From: Phytoseiulus persimilis
Lineage: Eukaryota > Arthropoda > Arachnida > Mesostigmata > Phytoseiidae
Direction of reading: 5' to 3'
Length of the DNA stretch: 64,000 bases
NCBI GenBank assembly: GCA_037576195.1
Contig: CM075102.1
Location: 33,042,745 to 33,106,744, forward strand
A model generated the notes under the pieces. The model made no database searches. It was not told the DNA's origin and saw only the letters and a program-made list of their open reading frames with translations. Positions 25,301-34,787 of this stretch are shown piece by piece. A program made the position numbers and the translations under genes. The stretch's first letter is position 1. Every line of letters starts with the position of its first letter.

Positions 25301-25539
25301 CTGAGGGCGACTCCTCACTGCCGATAAGCGCGGAAGTGTGTCGTTTGCTTTGGGACATTCCTCTCTGTGAAATCGCAAAGCTGGTGCAGTTCGTCGATGC
25401 TGCGGCCGCTCATTTCGCGTCTCCGATCGCGAGGGTGAAGTCGGTCGCGGAGATCATCGAAAGGATCGAATTCGATGTTTCTTCGAGCTCCCTGCGAGCC
25501 ATGTTCCAAAACAACTTGAAAAAAGTGACCTCCGTCTAG
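22382..25539 (+). CDS. Large acidic, mostly disordered protein, two coding exons, 1011 residues
   Basis: Exon 1 (22382-22436) gives a basic start, MPKRSVKPKKMEP, ending in donor G|GTAGGT. Exon 2 (22559-25539) follows acceptor ATGTTCCAG in matching phase, and its 2.98-kb frame has no ATG near its beginning, which supports splicing. Residues from about 40 to 840 are dominated by Glu, Asp, Ser, Gly and Asn, with a near-pure Asp stretch at about residues 478-493, and look unfolded. The last 155 residues or so (from about 855) are mixed and hydrophobic enough to fold as helices, for instance RLFLNLLKEHFLRIKYVV and VCRLLWDIPLCEIAKLVQFV. I recognise no domain. Acidic nuclear chaperones and chromatin or nucleolar scaffolds share this composition, but that is only an analogy. 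An alternative acceptor at 22590-22591 keeps the frame and drops 11 residues. Confidence 0.8.
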
Positions 25540-26214
25540 GACCGAGTAGCGGAAGGATTGTGCGAGCGTTGTGTGAATCACAATCAGTGAATAATGTGAT
25601 GCTGTACCGACTGTAATTTCTGAATTTTTATGGTGGCACGGAAGATGTCCGCTAGTCTTCCGGTGTCGTCACGGAACGACGAGCCTGATCGAAATTGAGT
25701 TTTATTCACTGTCGACCGGGCGGGAAACATTCAGGTGATAAGCGAATTCGGGGTTGTGCGACTGAGTTTTACTACGAGGAGGACGCATGCTTGCTGGATT
25801 AATGAAAAATGACTTCTTTGTTCGAAAAGAAAGGGTAATCATCTTTTTCTCTGTTACTTATTGGTGGGGTTCTAGGACAGTTTGCCGCGAAGCCTTCTAC
25901 CTTGCTGTCTGATCTCTTCGAATCGTGCCGCAACGATCGTTTGCGCTTCATAAATTATTAGTCATCGTGATTTGGTGGCCGTGCTTCAAGGGAAACTTCT
26001 TTGAGGCCGCACATCCGCGATGCTAACAGTGCGAGGTGAGGGAGTTGGATCCGTACTTGCATGATGTTTGCGTTGCAGTCGCAATGAGCAGACGACTACA
26101 TTGATTAATAAGAACGTGGCTCTCGCGGCATTGTGTTCACAGTCTCGTCCCCTTTTCCATCTTGCTCTGTGTTTCCGAAAAAGCGATCTTTCTGAACATC
26201 AGGTGCTCACTGAA
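25540..26214 (+). other. Intergenic gap between two plus-strand genes
   Basis: AT-richer sequence that should hold the 3' UTR of the acidic-protein gene and the promoter or 5' UTR of the next gene. No AATAAA follows the upstream stop on the plus strand. An acceptor-like CATCAG just before the next ATG hints at a 5' UTR intron. Confidence 0.4.
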
Positions 26215-27601
26215 ATGGGGAAAGTTCAAAGAGGAAGGAAGAAAATCGTTGAGGGGGCGAAGAAAAAGCTAGTGAAGCCCAATCCACAACCCAATGAGAA
26301 CGGCGAGCAGAATCCTGAGACTGGTGTAGGCAGGGCCGCATGTGAAGGCCCATGTGAGCTGACTATCGTGAGGATCACGGGTGGGGGAAACGGTTCGGCC
26401 TTCGGGGTTCCAGGCGTGAGTTGTGTTTTCTTTTGTGAAATTTGCATGGGTCGCTGATCTGCTAGTTCCACACTCGGATTATCAAATTGCGCCGTAATAA
26501 TTTGAAATCAAGGTTGTTCCATCTTCTTTGTAGAAGGGGAGAGCTCCTCCTCGTTCTCCTGGCAAGGCGTTATTCCTCAGCGACGTCCCCGAGAGCTTAT
26601 TAGTGGAAAACTTACCGCTGTACAGCAGAAGAGAGATGCCGTTCATCCAATGCGACATATGTGGCGCTCATACGGTGAGAGCCAACGTCAGCGAATGTGG
26701 CCACAAGTTCTGCGACACTTGCGCTCTACCGCACGAGGTATTCCGAGGAATAGCCTGCCCCTTTTGCCTGAAACCGTTCATCCACAGCCGTCTCGCGCTT
26801 GGTGAGGAATTTTTGGTGGACTTGCCCGTTCAATGCAGATGCGGACTCCAAGGACTTCTTCCAAAGATCAAGGAACACGTGGCGCAAAAAGGGGGAAGAT
26901 GTCAAAATTCTAAAATGTCGCTCAGGGAGCTGCTGCAAGCCGGCATGAGTGCCATGAGAACTAGAAAGTGGGCTGATCGCTGCAGATATCTACGAAAGCC
27001 AAATTACCTCGGTCGCAAGGAGATCCAGCCCCCTGACGATTTCACTGCCTATTTCAACATAAGTCGGAGGAATGACGCGTTGCCTCATGTCTACCTCGAC
27101 ATGAAAGCCGACGAACTCTTCTTAGGTCGGCTTTATGTCGAACTTCACAAGAATGTGGTTCCGAAGACCGTCGCGAGGTTCATTGATCTGATAAAGGATC
27201 CGAGAGGTTACAAGGGAGCAGAAGTCGACTTTATAGTGACGGAGTTCCTCTTCCAAGTGCAGCATTTATCAGGCTACGGAAGTGCAGTCAAGATGCCCTT
27301 CCCGGACGAAAATTTTGAATTGAAACATGACAGGCCCGGAACTGTATCGATGGCCAATTTCGGTCCTGACACCAACCAGAGCGGATTCTGCGTCACCAAT
27401 AGGCCGATGCCCTGGCGTGATGGATGTAACGTTGTGATCGGCTACGTGATCTCTGGAATGCGAATCATCCAGAGAATCTGCGAGCTGGGACGTGAAGACG
27501 GGTCGCTCCTACGCCGAGTAAGAATAGCCGACTGCGGAATGATTGTGGAGTGGTTGCTCCCTGAAGTTTTCGATGGATATGATATCTTTGATTCATCTTG
27601 A
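26215..27601 (+). CDS. RING finger-cyclophilin fusion protein, 422 residues, likely inactive as an isomerase
   Basis: Exons 26215-26415 and 26534-27601 join in phase 0 across a 118-base intron (GGC|GTGAGT to TTTGTAG). The first 67 residues are basic. A C3HC4 RING follows with ligands C107, C110, C122, H124, C127, C130, C142 and C145. A second Cys-rich stretch (CRCG...C, about 167-189) resembles the zinc segments behind TRAF-type RINGs. Residues 250-412 are a cyclophilin fold: FLGRLYVELHKNVVPKTV, a PGTVSMAN block and a WRDG loop. RING domains recruit E2 enzymes for ubiquitin transfer, while cyclophilins bind proline peptides. The catalytic HRII motif of cyclophilin A reads DFIV here, so the essential Arg55 is lost, although the equivalents of Phe60, Gln63 and Trp121 remain. 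Binding without catalysis is inferred. PPIL2 pairs a U-box, not a RING, with a cyclophilin and is the nearest known layout. Confidence 0.9.
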
Positions 27602-27744
27602 GCCAGGCGAAAATGAGCGCAGGAGCTCTTGTCGGCATACTTGAGGAATTCTCTTTCTTTATATTCAGCGTTCTCGTCTGATGACATCGGCTTCCGGTGA
27701 GAGTCGCCGAAAGATGCAAGGTGTTTATATTCATTTGACTACGG

Positions 27745-27750
27745 AATAAA
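27745..27750 (+). terminator. AATAAA poly(A) signal of the RING-cyclophilin gene
   Basis: Canonical hexamer 144 bases beyond the stop codon, as expected for a compact 3' UTR. Confidence 0.75.
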
Positions 27751-27770
27751 CGGAACGATGTCCGAAAAAT

Positions 27771-28863
27771 ATTTGTAAACAATCGGTTTTTCTATCCGGC
27801 TTGCCTTTGTCGCCTCTAGTGGATATCATGAGTATATTCCTCAGAAACGGAGGGAAGTGAGATGAGACGTGATGATGAAGTTTCCAATTCCAGCTTGAAC
27901 AGCAGTAGTCGATAACTGCCGAGATCTTCCTAGATATCTGTCGACGGTAGCCTATCTAGCTGAGCGCGGGGGTGCAATACGCTCCGTTCGTCACTCCGAG
28001 GGGCGTCACTGGTCGAAGCCGGTTCTTTGGTTTCCTCTATGGCTCACAAAATATTGGAGGCAGCAACTCATTGAAGATCGGGGTCTCGCACCGAGAAACA
28101 CGCGGCCTCACTGTGCCACACGCTCGTGCACGTTCACTCGATGCAGTGTGTGAGTGATTCTCCTCAGCTTCCTCATAGCCAACCTCCGCGTATGATATTC
28201 GTGCAGTTGTCGTATGATCTCGAGAATTAATTGAAACTACTTTCCTGCCACGGGGAATGCTCCCAATGTGCCCTCACAGCTCCGAGTAGTGGAATTTTGC
28301 AAACGACTAGACCGCACTGCAGGAAGAGTTAGCGTCGTGGAGTCCAGAATTTCGATCCATGAGCAATAAAATCACGCTCCCTGCGTTGGCTGCGCCGTTG
28401 TCGCATTCATCAACTCCCAGCGATTGTGTTCGACCAGGCCATACTTCTACATGCAGTTTCAGCGGGGTGTCTCATATCGGCGATGAACTGTCCTGCATGA
28501 TTCTGTACCTTATCGACGTTACCGAGATGTCTTCATCGCAACGACAGAGTTCGCCTGCCTGAGTTCGGCCACGTGAGCAAGGCGAGGAGAAGTTTCGAAC
28601 TGGCCACCGCAGTATCGCGATACGATTCAGCAACGCTATGTCAGCGTTGAAACGTTAGCAGTGTCACTGGAGGCCGGTGTCTCCCCGCAGATTGGGGCAT
28701 GTGCGAGAAAGCTCCTGTGGGGCATAATGGAGAACTTACCGTCGATGGTCACAAGGATATACCAAGGGAAACCCGTGACTTCGACCACTACCATTGAAAG
28801 TTTCCTAATCGAAGAAAACGTCACATAACTCCATAACTTAAATGGGTTCGAATCGGGCCGCAT
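27771..28863. other. Intergenic between convergent genes; nothing recognised
   Basis: Lies between the end of the plus-strand RING-cyclophilin gene and the end of the minus-strand OST4 gene. Open frames are short and unlike any family I know. Confidence 0.4.
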
Positions 28864-28869
28864 TTTATT
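28864..28869 (-). terminator. AATAAA poly(A) signal of OST4
   Basis: On the minus strand the hexamer lies 113 bases beyond the OST4 stop, inside an AT-rich stretch. Confidence 0.7.
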
Positions 28870-28981
28870 GTTTTGATGGCAATGCCGGGGTTGAATGTAC
28901 ATAATAATAAACACGGTGTTTTCGGAGCTTCATCGTCGGGGGATGTCAGAGTTCGTGCCAGTAGTGGCCGCCGAATTTTGG

Positions 28982-29095
28982 TCAGTTGGCTTTTCGAGGG
29001 TTGTTTACTGTTACATAGTGGTAGATGACCACCAGCATGAACAACGAAATGCCCATCAAATTTGAGAAGATCGCTAGTTGGATGTCGGTGAGCAT
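28982..29095 (-). CDS. OST4: OST4, smallest subunit of the oligosaccharyltransferase complex (37 residues)
   Basis: A single-exon frame of 38 codons reads [19 protein letters not shown], then [18 protein letters not shown]. This matches animal OST4 almost position by position: an M-x-TD-x-QLAIF start, one membrane helix, and the conserved YHYVxVNNP end. Animal OST4 is about 37 residues, so the length is exact. The protein is a type III membrane peptide of the ER that holds the catalytic STT3 subunit together with other OST subunits during N-glycosylation. An in-frame stop lies upstream and a poly(A) signal downstream. The gene is too short for ordinary ORF cut-offs and is easily missed. It is intact, with no unusual substitution in the helix. 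Confidence 0.95.
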   Translation of the reverse strand: MLTDIQLAIFSNLMGISLFMLVVIYHYVTVNNPRKAN

Positions 29096-30021
29096 CCTGA
29101 CGGTGCTGAACGGCCGAGGTTCGAGGTTGCAGTTGTCTGAGATGCAGTGCTATGAGCCGAGTGTCGCCAACGAAAACACTGAACAGATCACGGTAGGAAA
29201 CTCAGCAGCGGTACGTGGCTTGACGGCTGGTCACAGCTGACAACACGGAGTTCCGTCGAATACTGTGTGAACAACTACCTCTTCCAACTAATAGTGGGGA
29301 GAGCGCGATCTTTCGAAGCATGGGGTCGACGAAATCTCTGGCTCGGGTGGGATCTCGCGGAATCGGTGGCTCATTTCGCTCATGTCAGCTCTTCCTCGAA
29401 CGTTTTCCCCTGGTCGTCAAGAAAATTCGAAATACACGCTGCCGGGACGCACAGTGAGGTTGTCTCCACTGTGGTAGGTCCTACCCTTCGTCATCCTCTC
29501 TCATCTTCACTGGTCGATTTTTCTTCCCTCTCCTAAAACTCTCTCTGATTCGGTTCGTCACGAAGCGCGATCCTCCGCGCCACCTGGCGGAGAAGTTCGG
29601 GCGAAGCGCGGCGTTTGAAAGCCCAGCAGCAGAATCGACTTTCGACGAAGTGCTAGTGGAGTGCTGATGTCTTCAACTGTGACTGCTCTGTTGTGACACG
29701 TGAGGAGTGTTCTGTATAGTATCTGTGCAGTTTATTTTCGTTACCAATTGGATACCGAGGAACATTCTTCAGCAGCACCAAGCAGGAGAGTCTGGAGACA
29801 GCCTCCTCGACAGCTTGTCACCAGAATACACGGGTGAGTGTATGACTAATAGTTGTATGGGGGTGGCAAGTTAGCAACCAAGGCAGCCCGGCTGACTGAC
29901 CCCGACTCTTCCGTACGAACCCCTGGCTCCGAGTCAGGCTGTCGCTGCAGAAGTCAACTGCGTTTGGAACCGTGAGTTTTGTGGAACGGTCAAGAACTCA
30001 GGCAAACACACCCTGTAGACA
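29096..30021. other. Likely shared promoter region between OST4 (minus) and a plus-strand transcript
   Basis: The two flanking genes point away from each other. A strong donor (CACGG|GTGAGT) near 29834, preceded by sequence with only short upstream frames, would suit a non-coding first exon of the plus-strand gene that starts at 30022. No TATA box or other core element stands out. Confidence 0.35.
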
Positions 30022-31174
30022 ATGAAGAGAGTGAGACTGCTCGAACAACCACAACCGATCAGGCTCGCAGCGGGGTTTTTCAGTAAGATACATCATCAGG
30101 CTCGATGGGTGCCGGACTCAAGCTTATCGTCCTTTCTCCTGATCACAGCTCACTCTAGGGTTGGTACTAGGGGTGCTGTGAGTTTTCGAAAACCAACATC
30201 GGAATCACTGCGTGCCGCAAGCGGTTAGAACGCGCGAAATCTGCGCGCGCCGAGCTTGTTGCCGAATCGTGAGGTAGCAGTCGGGGCAAGCAGAATGGAG
30301 GTTTTCCGCGACTCCGAAAGTGTGAAGATACCAGTTATCCTTCGCGCCGGCAGCATTTCAACGGCGTGGGTGCCCTTGCAGCCTGTTGCCCAAAGTTGTG
30401 ACTCGGGAGGTCTTCCCGGCTCGTGTTTCCGGCAATTGCTGGAAGGGAACGGGAACGGCGTCTGGTTCAAACGAGGTGGCCCGGGGGGGGGGGGGGGCGG
30501 CAATAATGACTCCCCAAGGTAGTCCACATGCCTTCACTCCATAAGCCGCTTTCGTTCCGGGATTCGCAGCTAGGCTGGGCCAACTTTGAACGGCGGTCCA
30601 ATTGAAGAAGACTCGTTGAAAAGTAGTGATCCTGCTATGGAGACTCCGCACGGCCCTGTCAACCTGTTCTCGGAAATTGTGCGAAAAATCTCGACAAAAT
30701 ATCGCCCTCTGAGTTTAGAGCTGTGTTTGCGGAATGGATCTGGATCGCTGCGTCGATGTCCTAGTATCTCGGAAGACTCCACACAAGGCCCAAACGGAAC
30801 TTTTGGATTGAGTCTCGGATTCCAAGCATGCGCATGTACGGCCGTATACGGTTGCCGGAAGTCAGTTTGGCTGCTCCGTTGGTGACTAACCAGCTCCCAA
30901 TCTCGAGCTCGAGTTCTGGAGGTGCTGATGGAAGTAGCACCAGTTGGAGAAGAGAATAAGCTCTGCTGGCAACGGCGGCTGCTACAACAGCACGATGCTG
31001 AGTTAGCTGGGGAGTTCGTGATGATTGCGACGACGGTGAGGCCTCTCTCACCTAGAACCCGCCACTGACTCGAGTTGAGTTCTTTTATAGTGGAGGCCTC
31101 CTCCACGAAAGCTCCTACGAAATCTGTCTGTTTGTCTGGTGCCTGGTTTCTCTGCTTGCCCGCTTATTTGTTAG
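30022..31174 (+). CDS. Tentative plus-strand multi-exon gene, product unrecognised
   Basis: An ATG after acceptor CCCTGTAG opens exon 30022-30082 (MKRVRLLEQPQP), which ends at CA|GTAAGA. A 66-base intron leads in phase to 30149-30177 (donor GCT|GTGAGT), and a 51-base intron to an exon from 30229. Further open blocks follow acceptors at 30573, 30893 and 31090. The block at 30894-31035 ends at ACG|GTGAGG and reads as a helical segment (RVLEVLMEVAPVGEENK). A 15-G run at 30483-30497 falls in or beside one exon, and the junctions after it could not all be set in phase, perhaps because the run length is uncertain. The opposite strand is also open for 178 codons over part of this span, which lowers confidence. 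No domain is recognised. Confidence 0.35.
30483..30497 (+). repeat. Homopolymer run of 15 G
   Basis: Direct observation. Its length is likely to vary between reads or individuals, and it sits in a tentative gene where one base more or less changes the reading frame. Confidence 0.95.
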
Positions 31175-33719
31175 GGCGGCGACCTGTGTTTGGTTTACAC
31201 TGTTCGCGGGCGATCATGTTTTTCGATGTTCAATCTTCCAGGTTTTCCTCCCCTTTCATAACAGAACACGCTCAGAGCTAACTCCCGGTCTCCGACCTTA
31301 CCAAGCTCGATGAAATCCCGAAAAAAAAAAGACTCACGATTCGAGGAAAGGGATCTTCCCATACGGAGCTCCTGACATGAATTCGGGTGTCTTTGGGATT
31401 CCCTGTCCCGGAAGTTTCGAGCCCGTACAAATCCAAGGTTCAAGCGGGCTTCAGCGCGGTGTTGAACCTCGGGATCATTGATGGTTCACGGCATTGAGGG
31501 CTCGATTGCGCACACAGTCACGAAATCAGTCTTGAAGGTTTGTTTGTTTGTTTTACATTCGATCCATGATTGCCGAAGGCGGTGTACCGTAGTTCTAATC
31601 AATTTCTGAGAAAGATCGAACCATGGAAAATGCCTATTCCGTTTCGAGCAGTCGATATGCTCAGCCTCATCGCGTGCTGAATTATTCCTCGCCCCGTTCG
31701 GGTCTAGCATCGTTGGAAGCTTCTGCGACTCCAGGCATCTTCGTTGCTGCCGTCATCTTGCGTCTCATAGTCCTCCTCCTGCACCCCTCTGCCCTGACGG
31801 CTGGAATGAGTCATCGTGGGTCCTGTCACTCAGGAAGCCTCGAGACACTCTCACCCGTCCCTGCTAATGGATCGTTGGCTGACGAACGAAAGGATTATAC
31901 AATGAGTTGGTTGACAGCCTGCCTTGAGAATTATTCGCGTCACCGGGATGAAAAAAAAAACACTGACTTGCCTGCAGTCGGAGGAAAACAATGATCGGGA
32001 AGAGAGAATTCGTATCCAACTTATAAACAAGATATTCCATCCTTTGAAATTTGACCTGCTGATCACTGTCGAACGAATACTGGACTCTCTGAGCATGAAA
32101 ACGGAGCAGCACTCATTCCAGCTAGAGTATTTCTCTCTGTTGGCTGCGTGCAGTCATCCTGATGGGTAGTCGTTTTGACCTTATCGAAGAGTGAGCTATT
32201 TGAGAAACGCTTCGTAATGCTTTAAGGCATCAGAGCCAACAGCCACCAACGAGTTGAGAATTTTTTGTCGACTCCCGCGGATTGGAGTTACTCGGAGATC
32301 CTCGGGATGATTTCTAATTTTCTATTCCATCTGTATCTACCGATCGCCTTGGATCGGTATTGAAAAAATGGACTCGAAACGAAAGAGGAAGACTGAGTAT
32401 AGGGAAGTAGGACGGGTATTCAGAGCCCGTGTGGTTGTTCTCATTCCTAGGATGAACACAAGGTTGATGAGCGTTGCGGAAACGTTTTTTTTTCTCAATC
32501 TTTCATGCTTTCGGGGCGAGACCCGAACTCGCAATCTGGATTTCAAGACCGAGGTCTCATAAGTTCCAAGCATCCGCCCGCATCCATTGAGTTAATTGAC
32601 GTCTTCTTGACTCGAGCCGGTTAGGTTATTCCTCGAATTCGCTCGACGTATTCACGGAAAAATCTAGCTCGTTCGACTCAACCCCCCACTTAACAGAGGC
32701 TCAGCAGCCTTCATTGCCTTCAGCAGCTTGGCGCTGATGATTTCAACTTTCGTCGCTCGAGAGGATTCTGACGTCGAGTTTGTCTGCCCAACGATAGTTT
32801 TCCATACTGTTCAGGGGATATCGGGAGGAGGGTCACTGTCACTACGGATAGGCCTCCTTCTCAGTCCGTAAAGGGAATCAACGCAAAAAAATCTCCCTCG
32901 AGGCGAATCATAAGTACACTGGCGACAGAAAGTTTCCATCGGTTCGCTGCCCGACTGGCGGAGGACTCCGACACAGGTCCTCTGGTCGGTTGGGAATTTA
33001 AGAATAATCACAACCTCGTTTGGTGGTCGCGACGAAGTTCACTGACGGAGACGCGCGATGAGTCCAGGTGGCAACAACGACTCGAATATGGAGTAGCAAT
33101 TCTGCTGATCAGGTGTTTCAGTGTTTCGTCATAGATGCTGTTGTTGGTCACTGTGGTGGTTATGCTCGATTGCACCCAGAACAGGTGACATGGAATCGTC
33201 ATGCGTACGCCACAAGACTGGAAGCTTGGTCGTCGACTGCAGCGAGGTACGCTCTTCAGACAGAAATATCAGAAAATGAGAAGCATTTCCCACGTTTGCA
33301 ATCGATCTCGTTGGGGCGACACTCGATCACACCACAAGCCGGGACGTGATGTCACATATGCATCATTTGGAATTTGTCAAGCGTTCCCATCAAAACGTGT
33401 CAATGACTGAGGTCGAGCGGTGTAGACATGACGGAGGCAATGATGAGTTCAGATGTTCGGGCTTTGAAAATTATTTGCTTGTTTTCATTCTATAACATTC
33501 GAGCTTCATACAATTATGTATAAATATATTTGGGGTCCACTAGCGTACATCGATGAGGAAAACGGGGTGACGATGTAGGCGGATTCTGCGGCTAGGACGG
33601 CGGGCTTCATCCTGGTCCCGATTGAATATATTTTCCAGGCACGTTTCACTGACGCGATTAGACGTCACTCTAGGATCATCACTCGATAGAACCTACTCCT
33701 TCTTGCGTTTCATCGGTGG
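31175..33719. other. Mostly unassigned; possible exon near 31975-32169 (+) and a tRNA-like relic
   Basis: After acceptor GCCTGCAG a plus-strand frame at 31975-32169 reads as a plausible helical peptide (KIFHPLKFDLLITVERIL) ending at a stop. The frame before it (from ATG 31623) could join only through a 10-A run that puts the two out of phase, so I leave it uncalled. The remainder, apart from the tRNA-like stretch, shows short frames and AT-rich sequence near 33500 that should hold the 3' UTR of the transporter gene. Confidence 0.3.
32485..32600 (-). repeat. Degenerate tRNA-like sequence with A-tail (possible tRNA-derived SINE)
   Basis: On the minus strand, a perfect five-pair T-arm (GCGAG-TTCGGGT-CTCGC, at 32516-32532) forms a good B box. 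Upstream, TTAACTCAATGGAT resembles an A box. An anticodon-arm-like CTTGAAATCC lies between them, followed at the 3' end by a run of nine A (32485-32493). The acceptor stem does not pair and the arms are imperfect, so this is not a working tRNA. A retroposed tRNA-derived element is the best reading. Confidence 0.35.
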
Positions 33720-34787
33720 TCATACGGGGTCTCCGAGAAGTTTCTCCTTGTCGCCTGTCCCCGTTTCTCTTTGCTTAGTATCTCTGATTTTATTCACGAC
33801 GGGGTTTTGGGAGTACAAATAGGTGGCGATCGATACAACGCTTATCGCCATGACGGTCGGCATATCGATTGGGATTGAAAAAATTAACCAACAAAGCACC
33901 GCAGTGAAGGAGAGGTCCAACGCTCCAGCGAACGTCTTAAGAATCGAGTTGAGATTCCGAAGGAACACCGACACGATAATCCCGCACAAAGCGCCATTCG
34001 CTATGATTAGCAATACAATAGTTTGTCCGTAGGTGTTTCGGAGAGCGTCGGCGCTCACCAATTCACCGGCTTGGCCGTTCCACGTGAGCACTACGAGGTT
34101 ACATATGATAGAGTCAAGGTACATGAATAAATTGTGGATCATGATGTGCAGGTCGGCCCCGGTGTCTTTCAGCAGGAACTCGTTGTAGACTCCTGCCAGA
34201 CAGGAGCACAGCATCTGGAACAGCAGGAACAGGATCTCGAAGGAGAACAGCGTTTCCAGAATCCCCACATCAGACGCACGAGTGGAAATGTCGGCCAGAC
34301 TAAATTGCTTGATGATACAGCCGAACGTCAGCAGACACAGAGAAAACCACTGCTGTCCCGAAAGACTTTTCTTGAACAGTAATTGGAACACTATGCCAGT
34401 TATGACCACACGGAACTGCATCAGCAAGTTATACGTCGTCGGGTCAAAGTGCTGTAAATTCCGGAAAGCCAGATTGTTGTAGAAGCAGTAGAGCAAAGCT
34501 GGCACGAAGTACAACAGCAGCACTTTGCGGTACTTTGAAACTTCACTGCGTAACGTATGGAAGTTATGGTCTTTCAAGTATAGCACGGATGACAGTATAA
34601 GCTTGAGGACCTCTGTCAACATGACAACACATGTAACATTGTAGGTGTATTTATGGTCAACTTGTGAAGCTTTGACAAGAATAGATTGGGCTATGAAGAA
34701 GACGATATAACCCACGAAGATTGCGGCCGAAAGCTTCGTCGGGAACAGGTCGCCGGAGAATTTGCCTCTCTGAATAGACGCTGTCAT
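33720..34787 (-). CDS. SLC35A-type nucleotide-sugar transporter, 355 residues, intronless
   Basis: One uninterrupted frame encodes about ten membrane helices, starting with FPTKLSAAIFVGYIVFFIAQ. Family hallmarks are present: an early LTEVLKLILS segment, LLMQFRVVITGIVFQLLFKK, the VYNEFLLK motif, and LNSILKTFAGALDLSFTAVL near the end. Transporters of this group sit in Golgi or ER membranes and exchange UDP- or CMP-sugars for the nucleoside monophosphate. The sequence looks closest to the SLC35A4/A5 and insect senju group, the last reported as a UDP-galactose transporter, but the substrate cannot be read from sequence. The length is normal and all helices look intact. Lack of introns contrasts with the neighbouring minus-strand genes that have many short introns. 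The start at 34787 precedes the first helix by a normal short cytosolic tail. Confidence 0.93.
   Translation of the reverse strand: MTASIQRGKFSGDLFPTKLSAAIFVGYIVFFIAQSILVKASQVDHKYTYNVTCVVMLTEVLKLILSSVLYLKDHNFHTLRSEVSKYRKVLLLYFVPALLYCFYNNLAFRNLQHFDPTTYNLLMQFRVVITGIVFQLLFKKSLSGQQWFSLCLLTFGCIIKQFSLADISTRASDVGILETLFSFEILFLLFQMLCSCLAGVYNEFLLKDTGADLHIMIHNLFMYLDSIICNLVVLTWNGQAGELVSADALRNTYGQTIVLLIIANGALCGIIVSVFLRNLNSILKTFAGALDLSFTAVLCWLIFSIPIDMPTVMAISVVSIATYLYSQNPVVNKIRDTKQRETGTGDKEKLLGDPV

Noticed and set aside
26215-27601. Direct orthologue of PPIL2 (U-box-cyclophilin)
   Set aside because: PPIL2 has a U-box without zinc ligands and about 520 residues. This protein has all eight RING ligands and 422 residues.
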